Source: Proteobacteria bacterium UBA981
Lineage (GTDB): Bacteria > Pseudomonadota > Gammaproteobacteria > Ga0077536
Direction: 5' to 3'
DNA length: 51,524 bases
NCBI GenBank assembly: GCA_002292285.1
Contig: DBBP01000036.1
Coordinates: 1-51,524, forward strand
The position numbers and the translations under genes were made by a program. The notes beneath the pieces were generated by a model. It saw nothing but the letters and a program-made list of their open reading frames with translations. It searched no databases and was not told where the DNA came from. Each line of letters opens with the position of its first letter. Position 1 is the stretch's first letter. Shown piece by piece: positions 1 through 8,155 of this stretch.

Positions 1-17
1 CAATCGATGGGGTCCAC
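1..17 (-). CDS. possible 5' end of another gene of the leftward operon (partial)
   Basis: On the minus strand a GTG at 17-15 follows AAGGAG at a spacing of about nine bases, and the frame stays open to the window edge (M-D-P-I-D). It would begin 48 bases after the stop of the 65-aa membrane protein, in the same direction, so the RpfF/desaturase operon probably continues outside the window. An alternative ATG at 39 in another frame is also open but has no Shine-Dalgarno sequence. Only five codons are visible, so no function can be given. Confidence 0.35.
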
Positions 18-65
18 TGCTTTCTGCTCCTTCTCTCATGAGAATATTAAGTCAGAAGATTTCAC

Positions 66-263
66 TTAGCCGAGCGCTTTTTCTGTCCAAGCGTTGGGGT
101 CCAACTCTATCTCACTACAAACGACCGCCACGAAGAACGCGACAAACGTAAGTAGCGGAGACGTTCCTTCACCCATCTGTTGCACCCATGCTCCAATGAC
201 AAATCCATAAAGTAGCGTCGCCAACGAACACGCCCCAAGGCCGGTTCGCACTGTACTATTCAC
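66..263 (-). CDS. small two-helix membrane protein (65 aa), unknown function
   Basis: The start is GTG at 263, preceded by a strong AAAGGAGG ribosome site at about five bases. That is the main reason to believe this short gene. The product has two hydrophobic stretches, about residues 8-27 and 36-52, with a short polar turn between them (QQMGEGTS) and an acidic C-terminal tail (EIELDPNAWTEKALG). I do not recognise a family. It lies 81 bases downstream of the desaturase in the same direction and is probably co-transcribed with it. A helper or subunit for the membrane desaturase is conceivable, but that is only inference from position. Confidence 0.65.
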   Translation of the reverse strand: MNSTVRTGLGACSLATLLYGFVIGAWVQQMGEGTSPLLTFVAFFVAVVCSEIELDPNAWTEKALG

Positions 264-344
264 GCAAACCTCCTTTTACTCATACTAGAATTGAAGCCCC
301 CTACGCAGTCCAAAAAATGCTGTGCGTGCCGGCGGGAAGGCAAC

Positions 345-1229
345 TTACGCCGCCTCGGCACACTCGCCTGGAGTCGCGGTCGCTATTTGTGTTGGGCGTT
401 GCCCCAGTGGAGGTGATACACGCTTGTAAAACCGAGGTTCGATGGACTTCTTTAGATCCCAAATAAGTCCGACCCGTTCTAGTCCTAAGAAGACCCAGTA
501 CCCAATATCGATCTGTGTACGTTCATGTCCGAGTCTAGCGCTGGCCATATTCGCGTGATGGTTGTTGTGCCAACCTTCTCCGAAGGTTAGTAGGGCCAAA
601 AACAGCGAGTTTTTGCTTTCGTCATGAGTTTCGTAGGCGGGTTTGCCAAGGGTATGAAGCATAACGGTGATCGCAAAAGCAACGTGCCAAACCACGATGA
701 TGGAGAGTAGCCCGCCATAGACAAGCCCCGGGAGACCACCAGCAGCATATAGCAGGGCGAGCAACCCGACGTTAGGAACGAAATAGTATCTGTTTATCCA
801 ACGAAGTTCGGGATATCGTTGAAGATCGCCAACTCGGCCTAGCTGATCTTCGTGATATGCCTTACTGATAACCCATCCGAGGTAGGCACGAAAAAAGCCA
901 TGTTCCTTTCTGCTATGTAAATCATGGCGCGAATCACTATGGAGGTGATGCTGCCGATGGCCTGATGCGAATCTTATTGGTGACCGCGCCATCGTTAGCG
1001 TACCCCATACTGCAAGCACGAATTGAAACCAACGCGACGTTCTACAGACTTTGTGGCTGAAGTATCTGTGCACGGCACAGGTGAATCCTAGCCATTTAAA
1101 ACAATATAAACCCAGCGTCCATAGGAGATACGATGGATGAAAATCCGTCGACATTATCGCGCCCAACGTAACTAAATGGACAATTACAAACGTCGTCAAT
1201 ATCGACATATTGATTTCCGAAAGTTTCAT
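345..1229 (-). CDS. membrane fatty-acid (acyl-CoA/acyl-lipid) desaturase
   Basis: This is a 294-aa integral membrane di-iron desaturase of the delta-9/DesA-type family, which introduces a cis double bond into a fatty acyl chain. All three histidine boxes are present: H54-RYFS-H59, H91-RQHH (to H95) and H221-NNHH (to H225) within GEGWHNNHH. Hydrophobic segments lie near residues 8-26, 33-50, 66-80, 152-166 and 170-192. The C-terminal 25 residues are polar and low in similarity to anything I know. Its ATG overlaps the stop of the upstream RpfF-like gene by four bases (ATGA), so the two are translationally coupled and probably work together. Whether the substrate is acyl-CoA, acyl-ACP or a phospholipid acyl chain cannot be read from sequence. 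Confidence 0.93.
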   Translation of the reverse strand: MKLSEINMSILTTFVIVHLVTLGAIMSTDFHPSYLLWTLGLYCFKWLGFTCAVHRYFSHKVCRTSRWFQFVLAVWGTLTMARSPIRFASGHRQHHLHSDSRHDLHSRKEHGFFRAYLGWVISKAYHEDQLGRVGDLQRYPELRWINRYYFVPNVGLLALLYAAGGLPGLVYGGLLSIIVVWHVAFAITVMLHTLGKPAYETHDESKNSLFLALLTFGEGWHNNHHANMASARLGHERTQIDIGYWVFLGLERVGLIWDLKKSIEPRFYKRVSPPLGQRPTQIATATPGECAEAA

Positions 1230-2137
1230 ATCCTGACCTCGCTGGTGTTTGCAGATCCTAGCGCCCCGCGATTTCTCGCTTCCTTCTGAGCTTTCAAAAT
1301 CATGTCCATCACTCGCAATTCGCGAGCTGACAGACTGAGTGCCTGCCCGACCCAGCCGATAACTTCCCGCTGCAGAGTTCCAAGACGAATATGCCGGAAT
1401 CTACTCCGATATCCGCTCAACTCTTCTTCGCTGGACTCAGAAATGACCGATTTCGCTATGGACTTTCCTTTGCCCGGTTCGGCTAGAATGTCTATTACGC
1501 CGAGTTCAAAAAGTTCTTCTGCTCGCCATCGCTTCACGCTGCCAATGATTCGGTTTGCGGTGTCCGGACCACATCTCAAAGACAGTAAAACCCTGCCCCC
1601 CATTCCGGGATACATACCGAACAATCCCTCTGGAAAACCGAAAGACGCCCCTCGCTCGGCAATCAAAATGTGCGAAGAAAGAGCCGCTTCAAACCCGCCA
1701 CCCTGTGCCTCTCCGCGAGCAACGGCTATCGTTGTCAGGTCGGAATACCCGCTTCCAGAACAGTTCTCGTATATCGCCTTTACGGCATCAAGTGCATAGC
1801 GGGTTAGCGACGCCCGGTCTTTGCGGGATATACACGTTTTAAACAACGCCAGATCGCCGCCGAGGGAGAATGTTTCCGGCGATTCAGAAGACAGGACCCG
1901 GAATCGAAATGGAGAGGTTTGCAAGCCCTTTTGGGCTTCGCAGATTACCAATAGTTGAGAAAGTAAGTGCGTCGAGATGTGGCGCGGAGCGCTTTTCTTC
2001 AATTCGACCCATAGGGTCGAGCGGCGATAGTCCGGGTTTAAGCGGATATCTTTCGGCTGATCGTCTGCCGAAATTCTGTGTCGTAATGCTGAAAGGCTAG
2101 AGCGGTGAGCTCCTAAATCTGCAATAACTGTGGCCAT
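1226..2137 (-). CDS. rpfF: RpfF-like crotonase, putative DSF-family (cis-2-unsaturated fatty acid) synthase
   Basis: The protein is 303 aa and has a crotonase (enoyl-CoA hydratase) fold. Its motifs match DSF synthases more closely than beta-oxidation hydratases: FSLGGDLALF (90-99, first oxyanion segment) and QGGGFEAAL (145-153). Glu150 in FEAAL and Glu170 in FPEGLFGMYPGMG are 20 residues apart, the same spacing as catalytic Glu141 and Glu161 of Xanthomonas RpfF. The C-terminal helix region (WVGQALSLSARELRVMD) also resembles RpfF. RpfF enzymes dehydrate 3-hydroxyacyl-ACP to the cis-2 acyl form and hydrolyse the thioester, releasing a diffusible signal. The ATG is preceded by GAGGAGGG, a very strong ribosome site. 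It is first gene of the leftward unit and divergent from ACP/KAS. No RpfC/RpfG sensor genes are in the window. The exact product is inferred. Confidence 0.82.
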   Translation of the reverse strand: MATVIADLGAHRSSLSALRHRISADDQPKDIRLNPDYRRSTLWVELKKSAPRHISTHLLSQLLVICEAQKGLQTSPFRFRVLSSESPETFSLGGDLALFKTCISRKDRASLTRYALDAVKAIYENCSGSGYSDLTTIAVARGEAQGGGFEAALSSHILIAERGASFGFPEGLFGMYPGMGGRVLLSLRCGPDTANRIIGSVKRWRAEELFELGVIDILAEPGKGKSIAKSVISESSEEELSGYRSRFRHIRLGTLQREVIGWVGQALSLSARELRVMDMILKAQKEARNRGALGSANTSEVRI

Positions 2138-2422
2138 GATGACCCTCCTCGAGTGGGTAGAAGATTTTTTTATAATATTTTTTCATCGAGCTTTAGCGTC
2201 ACCGCAGGCGTTTTAACAAGGCGTTTATCGTTTTTCTATTTTCTTTCTAACAATTGCAATGGTGCCCGGATTTTCTATACTTACGCCCCATTTAGCAAGA
2301 TCGTCGGCAACAACGTTGTAAATTTTAGGCGGCGCGAAGACCCCATGAATGTGATGTCTACGTAACTATTCAGTCACCTCGCATCCTACGAACTTTCCTA
2401 ACTCACCGTGGAGCGCAACATT
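2138..2422. promoter_or_regulatory. divergent intergenic control region between rpfF-like and ACP/KAS units
   Basis: These 285 bases separate the two head-to-head transcription units and are AT-rich, with a T/A run at about 2166-2184. A sigma70-like promoter for the rightward unit is visible inside (separate entry). For the leftward unit I see only a weak candidate: TATTAT-like bases in the run, with GTGACG about 19 bases upstream on the minus strand. A 70-codon plus-strand frame crosses the region but has no ribosome site or recognisable sequence, so I treat the stretch as regulatory. Confidence 0.55.
2254..2281 (+). promoter_or_regulatory. sigma70-type promoter candidate for the ACP-KAS unit
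   Basis: TTGCAA at 2254-2259 (4/6 to TTGACA) and TATACT at 2276-2281 (5/6 to TATAAT) are separated by 16 bases. Transcription would begin near 2288, leaving a leader of about 135 bases before the ACP start. Confidence 0.5.
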
Positions 2423-2695
2423 ATGAACAACGTTCTCCCAATAAATCTCGGTCGCCAAAGGATTCGAAAGGTGGTGTTTGCGGCGCTGGTTGATGTCCTC
2501 GCCTTAGACGAAGCGACATTAGAGGAATCACTTAAGGTCGTAGAGGATTTGGACGCCGATTCAATGTCTATACTGGCCCTGGTGATCGTAATCGAAGACG
2601 CACTATCGATAGAGATCGATCCGGCAGAACTACACATGTCGGACGCGACAATCGGTCACGTAATCGACTATATCTCGGGTCAACAGGAGCCATGA
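2423..2695 (+). CDS. acyl carrier protein (dedicated, ACP-like)
   Basis: This small acidic four-helix carrier protein is 90 aa from ATG 2423, which has GGAG nine bases upstream. A GTG at 2408 would add five residues but lacks a better ribosome site. The phosphopantetheine attachment motif is ED-LDADSM at residues 41-48, with Ser47 as the predicted carrier serine. The usual DSL is DSM here. It is divergent in sequence from the highly conserved primary AcpP, which suggests a pathway-specific carrier. Its stop overlaps the ketosynthase ATG (ATGA), so the two are coupled. It presumably carries the growing or modified acyl chain for the ketosynthase and possibly for the divergent RpfF-like enzyme; that link is inference. 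Confidence 0.88.
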   Translation: MNNVLPINLGRQRIRKVVFAALVDVLALDEATLEESLKVVEDLDADSMSILALVIVIEDALSIEIDPAELHMSDATIGHVIDYISGQQEP

Positions 2696-4056
2696 ATTCG
2701 AGCGCTGCCTCCAGAGTGGTCATTACAGGCATTGGGCTGGTCACCGCGATTGGAAATAGCGTTGATGCGTTTTGGAAAAATTGTCTCAACGGCGAGACTC
2801 GAATTGAGGCAACTCCCGATCATTGGGACGCTTACTATTCTGCTACCAGCAAATACTGGTCACCCTTGGACCTGCCGGATTTTTCCCGACATGGCCTTCG
2901 AGGCTCCGATTTACTGACAATGGACCCCGCCGTATTAATCGCAATAGCTGCCGCTGACGAAGCTTTAGAGAATGCGAAAATCGAGCGGTCCTTACAGGCA
3001 CCTCGGTCAGGAAAATACCTGTCGTCCAATATAGATTCCGCGAAGTCTGGATCGTTTGTTGGCACAGGACTTGGCTGTATTACGTCCACTTTGGATAACT
3101 ATACTCCGCATTTACTCAAATCCAGTCGACCAGATCTGGATCGCTGGCTCGAAGATCAAAGTCAGGTTTCAAGCTCAAAAGAACTCCTGGCGAATTTTGC
3201 CGTGAACAGGTCCGTCTCTCCCGTCGCGAGCCTTAAGTCAATGCCGAATTCAATCGGCGCAACCTTATCGATTCGGTACAACCTTCGCGGGCCAGCTGAC
3301 ACTTGCTCGATGGCTTGCGCTTCAGGACTAGGGGCCATCGGCCGTGCGTACGAAGCCGTTAAATCCGGAAGGCTAAATTTAGCGCTCGGAGGTGGTGCGG
3401 AATTTTACGGTGATAGGGCCGGCGGCGTGTTCATGGCGTTCGACCGATTAGGGGCACTAGCCAAGGCAGACTTAAGTCGAAATCATGTGAACCGACCGTT
3501 TGATGAAGCTCGAAGTGGGTTCCTGTTTAGTCAAGGCGGTGCCTGTTTTTTAGTCTTGGAGGATTTCGAGCACGCGCGTTTGCGCGGAGTAGCACCTATC
3601 GCCGAGATCCTTGGTACGTACGAAACTTCCGATGCTATTTCACTCGCCTCTATACACGCTGACGACAACTCGATCAGAGAAATGATATGCGGTGCTATTG
3701 CCGCCGCTGATGTGCCGGTCGAGGCGATTGATTACGTTAACGCTCATGGAACTGGTACCGCTACAAACGACAAGGTCGAGTCGGACATCCTTTTCGAAAT
3801 TTTCGGCCCGCGACCGCTGGTAAATAGCACGAAATCTTTGCTCGGTCATACGATCGGAGCAAGCGGCGCGATTGAAGCGGCCGTTACGGCCCTTTCTCTG
3901 AAGAACGGCACCGTTCACCCATCGCTAAATATCGACAATCCGATCGGCGGGTTAAATTACGCAACCGAACGGCGAACAGCGTCTTTAGAATACGCTCTTA
4001 CACAGAATTTCGGATTCGGGGGGCACAACGTGGGTATGGTTTTGGCTCGGGTATGA
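2692..4056 (+). CDS. beta-ketoacyl-ACP synthase, FabF/KAS II-like, with extra N-terminal-half segment
   Basis: This is a condensing enzyme of 454 aa with the thiolase-fold Cys-His-His triad: Cys209 in SMACASG, His352 in NAHGTGT and His386 in GHTIGASG. The FGFGGHN signature lies near the C-terminus (440-446). FabF proteins are usually about 410 aa. The surplus sits mainly around residues 100-180, a poorly conserved polar stretch ahead of the SIGATLSIRYNLRGP region. It elongates acyl-ACP with malonyl-ACP, presumably on the adjacent carrier protein. No ketoreductase, dehydratase or acyltransferase is next to it, so it would have to borrow those activities from primary fatty-acid synthesis. The ATG overlaps the carrier-protein stop by four bases. 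Confidence 0.9.
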   Translation: MNSSAASRVVITGIGLVTAIGNSVDAFWKNCLNGETRIEATPDHWDAYYSATSKYWSPLDLPDFSRHGLRGSDLLTMDPAVLIAIAAADEALENAKIERSLQAPRSGKYLSSNIDSAKSGSFVGTGLGCITSTLDNYTPHLLKSSRPDLDRWLEDQSQVSSSKELLANFAVNRSVSPVASLKSMPNSIGATLSIRYNLRGPADTCSMACASGLGAIGRAYEAVKSGRLNLALGGGAEFYGDRAGGVFMAFDRLGALAKADLSRNHVNRPFDEARSGFLFSQGGACFLVLEDFEHARLRGVAPIAEILGTYETSDAISLASIHADDNSIREMICGAIAAADVPVEAIDYVNAHGTGTATNDKVESDILFEIFGPRPLVNSTKSLLGHTIGASGAIEAAVTALSLKNGTVHPSLNIDNPIGGLNYATERRTASLEYALTQNFGFGGHNVGMVLARV

Positions 4057-4177
4057 TCGGATGCATTTCGGAATTCAGAAACAGCCAGTTCATCGCAAAT
4101 CGCCATCGAGTTTTGTTTGTCCAAGTTGAAGTCGTATTCGGGATCTTTTGCTCTAGCACTTCACTCTAATTAATCAG

Positions 4178-6550
4178 ATGCTCCGCCGCCCGATCAAGCG
4201 TAATCTGTTGAATCCTTCGCCTATGAGCCCTAAATTTCGCGACATTGGTCCGCAGATGGCCGCAAAGATTGTTCCGCTAACAATTGCGAGACCGTATTCT
4301 GTGATACTCGCAACCTTTTTCGTAGTGCTGTGTTTTTGTCTTGGGCTTCCTGGCTTGTATCTTGACAAAAGCCATCGTGTCTACTTCGGCAAGGACAATC
4401 CAGAGTTACTCGCATTCGAGGCGATGGAGGATATTTACAGTAAAAATGACAGTGTCCTTATCGTGCTCGCGCCAGCAGACACTAGAGTATTCACTGTTGA
4501 AACGCTGAGCGTCGTCAAAGAACTTACAAAAAAGTGCTGGACGTTGCCTTATTCGACGCGTGTCGATTCGATCGCAAACTTCCAGCATACGCAGGCTACA
4601 GGAGACTTATTGTCCGTACGAGATTTAGTGCCTGACAGAAAACTGATAGATCGACAGCGCTTGGCCGCGATCAAAAACGTCGCCCTCGAAGAGCCTTTGC
4701 TTGTTAACAAGCTAGTTTCTCAAGAAGGCACTGTCACCGCAGTCAACGTCACGATTCAAATTCCTCATCACGATTACACCGCCGGCACGCCGCATGTCGT
4801 CGATCAAGCAAGAGCGATCGTGCGAGATTTCCGACAAAGGTACCCGGACATTAAGTTCTACCTGACCGGAATGGCAGTGATGAACAACGCATTCGGAGAG
4901 GCTTCCCAGGGCGATCTAAAGTTGATCGCAGCGAGCTTTGGCTTGATGGCGATCGTCCTTGGGATTCTCATGTTGAGTGCGACAGCGACGGTCATTACTC
5001 TCGCGATAGCCTTCTGCTCAATCGCGATTGCCATGGGCTTTGCGGGCTACATGAATTATCCGATTACGCCCCCTACTGCTACCGCGCCACTGGTGGTCTT
5101 GACTCTCGTTGTCGCTAATTGTGCTCATATCCTCATCACTGTGCTTTACGGTCTACGTCGTGGCGTAAGCAATGAAGATTCTCTATTGGAGAGCCTAAGC
5201 ATCAATTTCCAACCGGTTTTGCTTGCAAGCACTACGACCGCGCTAGGTTTTCTTTCGATGAATTTTTCAGAGGTTCCGCCATTCAATCACCTCGGTAACA
5301 TCGTTGCTGTCGGCGTGCTCGCTTCGCTTGTATTGTCGATGCTCCTTCTTCCCGCTTTGGTTGTGATCAGTCCGATGAGAGAACGAGTCCTTTCTGCCGA
5401 TCGTTGGAGCCCAATGGCGACACTTGCCAGGCTGGTAATCGGGAATCGTCGTTTCCTCTTGGTGACAATGACGGTTGTTGTCTTTCTGTGCATTCTGGCT
5501 ATTCCGAAGAACGAGCTGAACGATGTCTTTCTGAACTATTTCGATCCGTCTATCACCTTTCGTGCTGATTCCGATTTCACGATTCGAAATATCACTGGTC
5601 TATATACAATCGACTACTCAATCGACAGCGGGACCCCAGGGGGAATAAATGAGCCTGCCTTCCTGACCGATTTGGAAAGCATGGCCTCGTGGCTAAGGGA
5701 ACAGCCCGAAGTCATACACGTAGCTTCATACTCCGATACCATTTCCCGCCTAAACAAAAACCTGCATTCCGATAATCCCGACTGGAATCGAATTCCTGAG
5801 TCGCGGGACCTAGCAGCGCAGTATCTGCTTTTGTACGAACTCTCGTTACCTTTTGGATTGGGTCTTAACAATCAGATTAGCGTGGATAAGTCATCCTTGA
5901 GACTGACCGTATCAACGCAAACTCTATCTAGTAACGCAGTTATAGCGTTCAACGACAGAGTCGAACTGTGGGTAAGGGACCACGCTGCTTCAGTTGAGAG
6001 CGTGACAGGAAGCGGGACGACACTGATGTTCGCTAACATCGGACATCGAAACATTACCAGCATGCTAATCGGGACCACCGCTGCCCTAATTGCGGTTTCG
6101 GTGTTGCTAATGTTTGTATTCAGATCGGTAAAGATCGGAATAATTAGCCTAATTCCTAATCTCATCCCGGCTGTAATCGGCTTCGGGCTGTGGGGTCTCT
6201 TCGTAGGCGAGGTGGGGATTTCGCTTTCGGTCGTAACTGCGATGACATTTGGAATCGTCATCGACGATACGATCCATCTTCTATCGAAATATCTCAGAGC
6301 ACGCAGGCAACTCGGATTGAATGCCGAACAATCCATAAGATCGGCTTATTCAGCTGTAGGAAAGGCCCTCATAGTCACGACGACAGTCTTGGTTGCTGGC
6401 TTCGGCTTGCTTGCGACGTCCGATTTTTATCTGAATGCAAGTATGGGAATGTTAACTGCGATAATCATTTTCTCTGCGCTCGTTGCTGATTTTTTTATGT
6501 TTGGGCCTCTACTGATGAAATTTGATCGAGGAGACGCGCCACACGAGTGA
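4178..6550 (+). CDS. RND superfamily (MMPL/HAE3-type) lipid exporter
   Basis: This is a 790-aa polytopic protein with the RND duplication: a first helix near 41-62, a periplasmic loop, a block of helices about 240-400, a helix near 425-445, a second large loop, and a final helix block from about 620 to 780. In the second half the proton-relay segment FGIVIDDTIHLL carries Asp696-Asp697. The matching helix of the first half reads VVANCAHILI (Asn314-Cys315-Ala316-His317) and has no acidic pair, so the halves are asymmetric. MMPL/HAE3 relatives export lipids or other hydrophobic products. It lies 121 bases after the ketosynthase in the same direction. None of the candidate starts (4178, 4223, 4256) has a clear ribosome site, so the N-terminus is uncertain. 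Confidence 0.88.
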   Translation: MLRRPIKRNLLNPSPMSPKFRDIGPQMAAKIVPLTIARPYSVILATFFVVLCFCLGLPGLYLDKSHRVYFGKDNPELLAFEAMEDIYSKNDSVLIVLAPADTRVFTVETLSVVKELTKKCWTLPYSTRVDSIANFQHTQATGDLLSVRDLVPDRKLIDRQRLAAIKNVALEEPLLVNKLVSQEGTVTAVNVTIQIPHHDYTAGTPHVVDQARAIVRDFRQRYPDIKFYLTGMAVMNNAFGEASQGDLKLIAASFGLMAIVLGILMLSATATVITLAIAFCSIAIAMGFAGYMNYPITPPTATAPLVVLTLVVANCAHILITVLYGLRRGVSNEDSLLESLSINFQPVLLASTTTALGFLSMNFSEVPPFNHLGNIVAVGVLASLVLSMLLLPALVVISPMRERVLSADRWSPMATLARLVIGNRRFLLVTMTVVVFLCILAIPKNELNDVFLNYFDPSITFRADSDFTIRNITGLYTIDYSIDSGTPGGINEPAFLTDLESMASWLREQPEVIHVASYSDTISRLNKNLHSDNPDWNRIPESRDLAAQYLLLYELSLPFGLGLNNQISVDKSSLRLTVSTQTLSSNAVIAFNDRVELWVRDHAASVESVTGSGTTLMFANIGHRNITSMLIGTTAALIAVSVLLMFVFRSVKIGIISLIPNLIPAVIGFGLWGLFVGEVGISLSVVTAMTFGIVIDDTIHLLSKYLRARRQLGLNAEQSIRSAYSAVGKALIVTTTVLVAGFGLLATSDFYLNASMGMLTAIIIFSALVADFFMFGPLLMKFDRGDAPHE

Positions 6551-6715
6551 TCCGCGAGTCGGGTATTTCGTAGACCGTAAAAATTCAAGAGACTGCTAAT
6601 TAGCGATGTCACATCAAATTCACTACCTTTAGTAGCCGGTTCAGGATTACGCTAGGACTGTCCGTTGATGTCGTTGTCTTCGGAAATTCTCTATTGCCGT
6701 CTGCATCGAGCAAAA
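6551..6715. other. convergent gap between the exporter and gatB
   Basis: These 165 bases lie between the ends of two converging genes. I see no clear GC hairpin with a T-run, only short AT palindromes such as CTAATTAG. It marks the boundary between the AT-richer island and the housekeeping backbone. Confidence 0.4.
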
Positions 6716-8155
6716 CTATTCTCCATCACCCAACTGCTTTTTCATCAGTTCATTAGCGACCTTAGGATTAGCTTGCCCTTTCGTTTTCTTCATTACCTGG
6801 CCAACCAGGAAACCAAGTACCTTCTCTTTCCCCGCTCGGAATTGGGCGACTTGGTCGGAGTTCTCCGCGATCACTTCGTCTACCGCCGCCTCGATCGCCG
6901 CGGAGTCGGAAATTTGTTCAAGGCCACGTGCATCGATAACTTCGTCCGCATTACCTTCTCCATCCCACATGGCCTGAAACACTTCTTTGGCCATTTTCCC
7001 GGAAATCGTGCCGTCGCTAATTCGCTCGATGAGGACGGAGAAGTCCGTTGGTTTGATCGGGCAATATTCGATCTTCAAACCGGCTTCGTTTAGCGCGGCA
7101 AACAGCTCGCCAACAATCCAGTTTGACAGCGCTTTGGGATCTACAGCCTCAGCCGCGAGGCAGGCTTCGAAATACGCCGCCGTTTCGGCTGAGCCTGTCA
7201 GCAAACTTGCATCGTCCTGCGACAATTCGTAATCGGTAACGAACCGTTGTCGTTTCGCGCGCGGGAGCTCAGGGAGCTGTACAGATAGGTCCTCGATAAA
7301 TTCGGGTGCAACGTGCACGGGCAAAAGATCTGGATCTGGGAAATATCGGTAGTCGTGAGCGTCTTCTTTGCCGCGCATCGAGCGAGTCTCTCCTGCTTCG
7401 GTGTCGTAGAGTCTGGTTTCCTGAGTAATCGACCCGCCTTCAGTCAGCACATCAATCTGCCGTTCAACTTCGAAATCTATGGCGCGTTCGACAAAACGGA
7501 ACGAGTTCAGGTTTTTTATTTCAGTGCGTGTCCCGAACTCGGTGTCGCCCTTTAGTCGGACTGAAACGTTCGCGTCGCAGCGAAACGATCCTTCCTCCAT
7601 ATTGCCATCGCAAATTTTCAGATACTGGACTAACTGGTGAAGTTCTCGCAGGTAAGCAACCGCCTCTTTTGCACTACGCATCACTGGCTCGGAAACGATT
7701 TCCAGTAGGGCGGTGCCAGCTCGATTCAAATCAATTCCTGTTGCCCCCAGCACATTGCCGTGCGCAGATTTCCCGGCATCTTCCTCAAGGTGAGCACGCG
7801 TGAGTTGAATGTCGGTAATGCCGCCGTCGAAGTCGATTGGAAGTACGCCGCCTGAAACGATCGGGTCCTCGTACTGACTGATTTGGTAGCCCTTGGGAAG
7901 GTCCGGGTAAAAGTAGTTCTTGCGCGCAAATATCGAGTGCGACGCGATGCGGCCGTTTACTGCCAGGCCGAATTTCACAGCCATTTCCACCGCGCGAATA
8001 TTGACAACCGGCAGAGCACCTGGCAATCCGAGATCGACTGCGCAAGCCTGACTATTGGGCTCGGCGCCGAACGCTGTCGATGCGCCTGAGAAAATTTTGC
8101 TGTCCGTCGATAGTTGGGCGTGCACTTCCAGGCCAATAACAGTTTCCCAATTCAT
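6716..8155 (-). CDS. gatB: aspartyl/glutamyl-tRNA amidotransferase subunit B
   Basis: GatB (479 aa) is the kinase and tRNA-binding subunit of GatCAB. It phosphorylates the side chain of Asp-tRNA(Asn) or Glu-tRNA(Gln) before ammonia from GatA amidates it. The N-terminus WETVIGLEVHAQL, the segment ARKNYFYPDLPKGYQISQ and the FPDPDLLP stretch are typical. A YqeY-like helical tail ends in GQVMKKTKGQANP. I place the start at ATG 8155, where it overlaps the gatA stop as ATGA. An upstream in-frame ATG would add 15 unsupported residues inside gatA. It is the last gene of gatC-gatA-gatB. Confidence 0.97.
   Translation of the reverse strand: MNWETVIGLEVHAQLSTDSKIFSGASTAFGAEPNSQACAVDLGLPGALPVVNIRAVEMAVKFGLAVNGRIASHSIFARKNYFYPDLPKGYQISQYEDPIVSGGVLPIDFDGGITDIQLTRAHLEEDAGKSAHGNVLGATGIDLNRAGTALLEIVSEPVMRSAKEAVAYLRELHQLVQYLKICDGNMEEGSFRCDANVSVRLKGDTEFGTRTEIKNLNSFRFVERAIDFEVERQIDVLTEGGSITQETRLYDTEAGETRSMRGKEDAHDYRYFPDPDLLPVHVAPEFIEDLSVQLPELPRAKRQRFVTDYELSQDDASLLTGSAETAAYFEACLAAEAVDPKALSNWIVGELFAALNEAGLKIEYCPIKPTDFSVLIERISDGTISGKMAKEVFQAMWDGEGNADEVIDARGLEQISDSAAIEAAVDEVIAENSDQVAQFRAGKEKVLGFLVGQVMKKTKGQANPKVANELMKKQLGDGE

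Noticed and set aside
2153..2365. 70-codon plus-strand frame in the divergent intergenic region
   Set aside because: It begins within the rpfF-like ribosome site region, has no Shine-Dalgarno sequence of its own, and contains the predicted promoter of the ACP unit.
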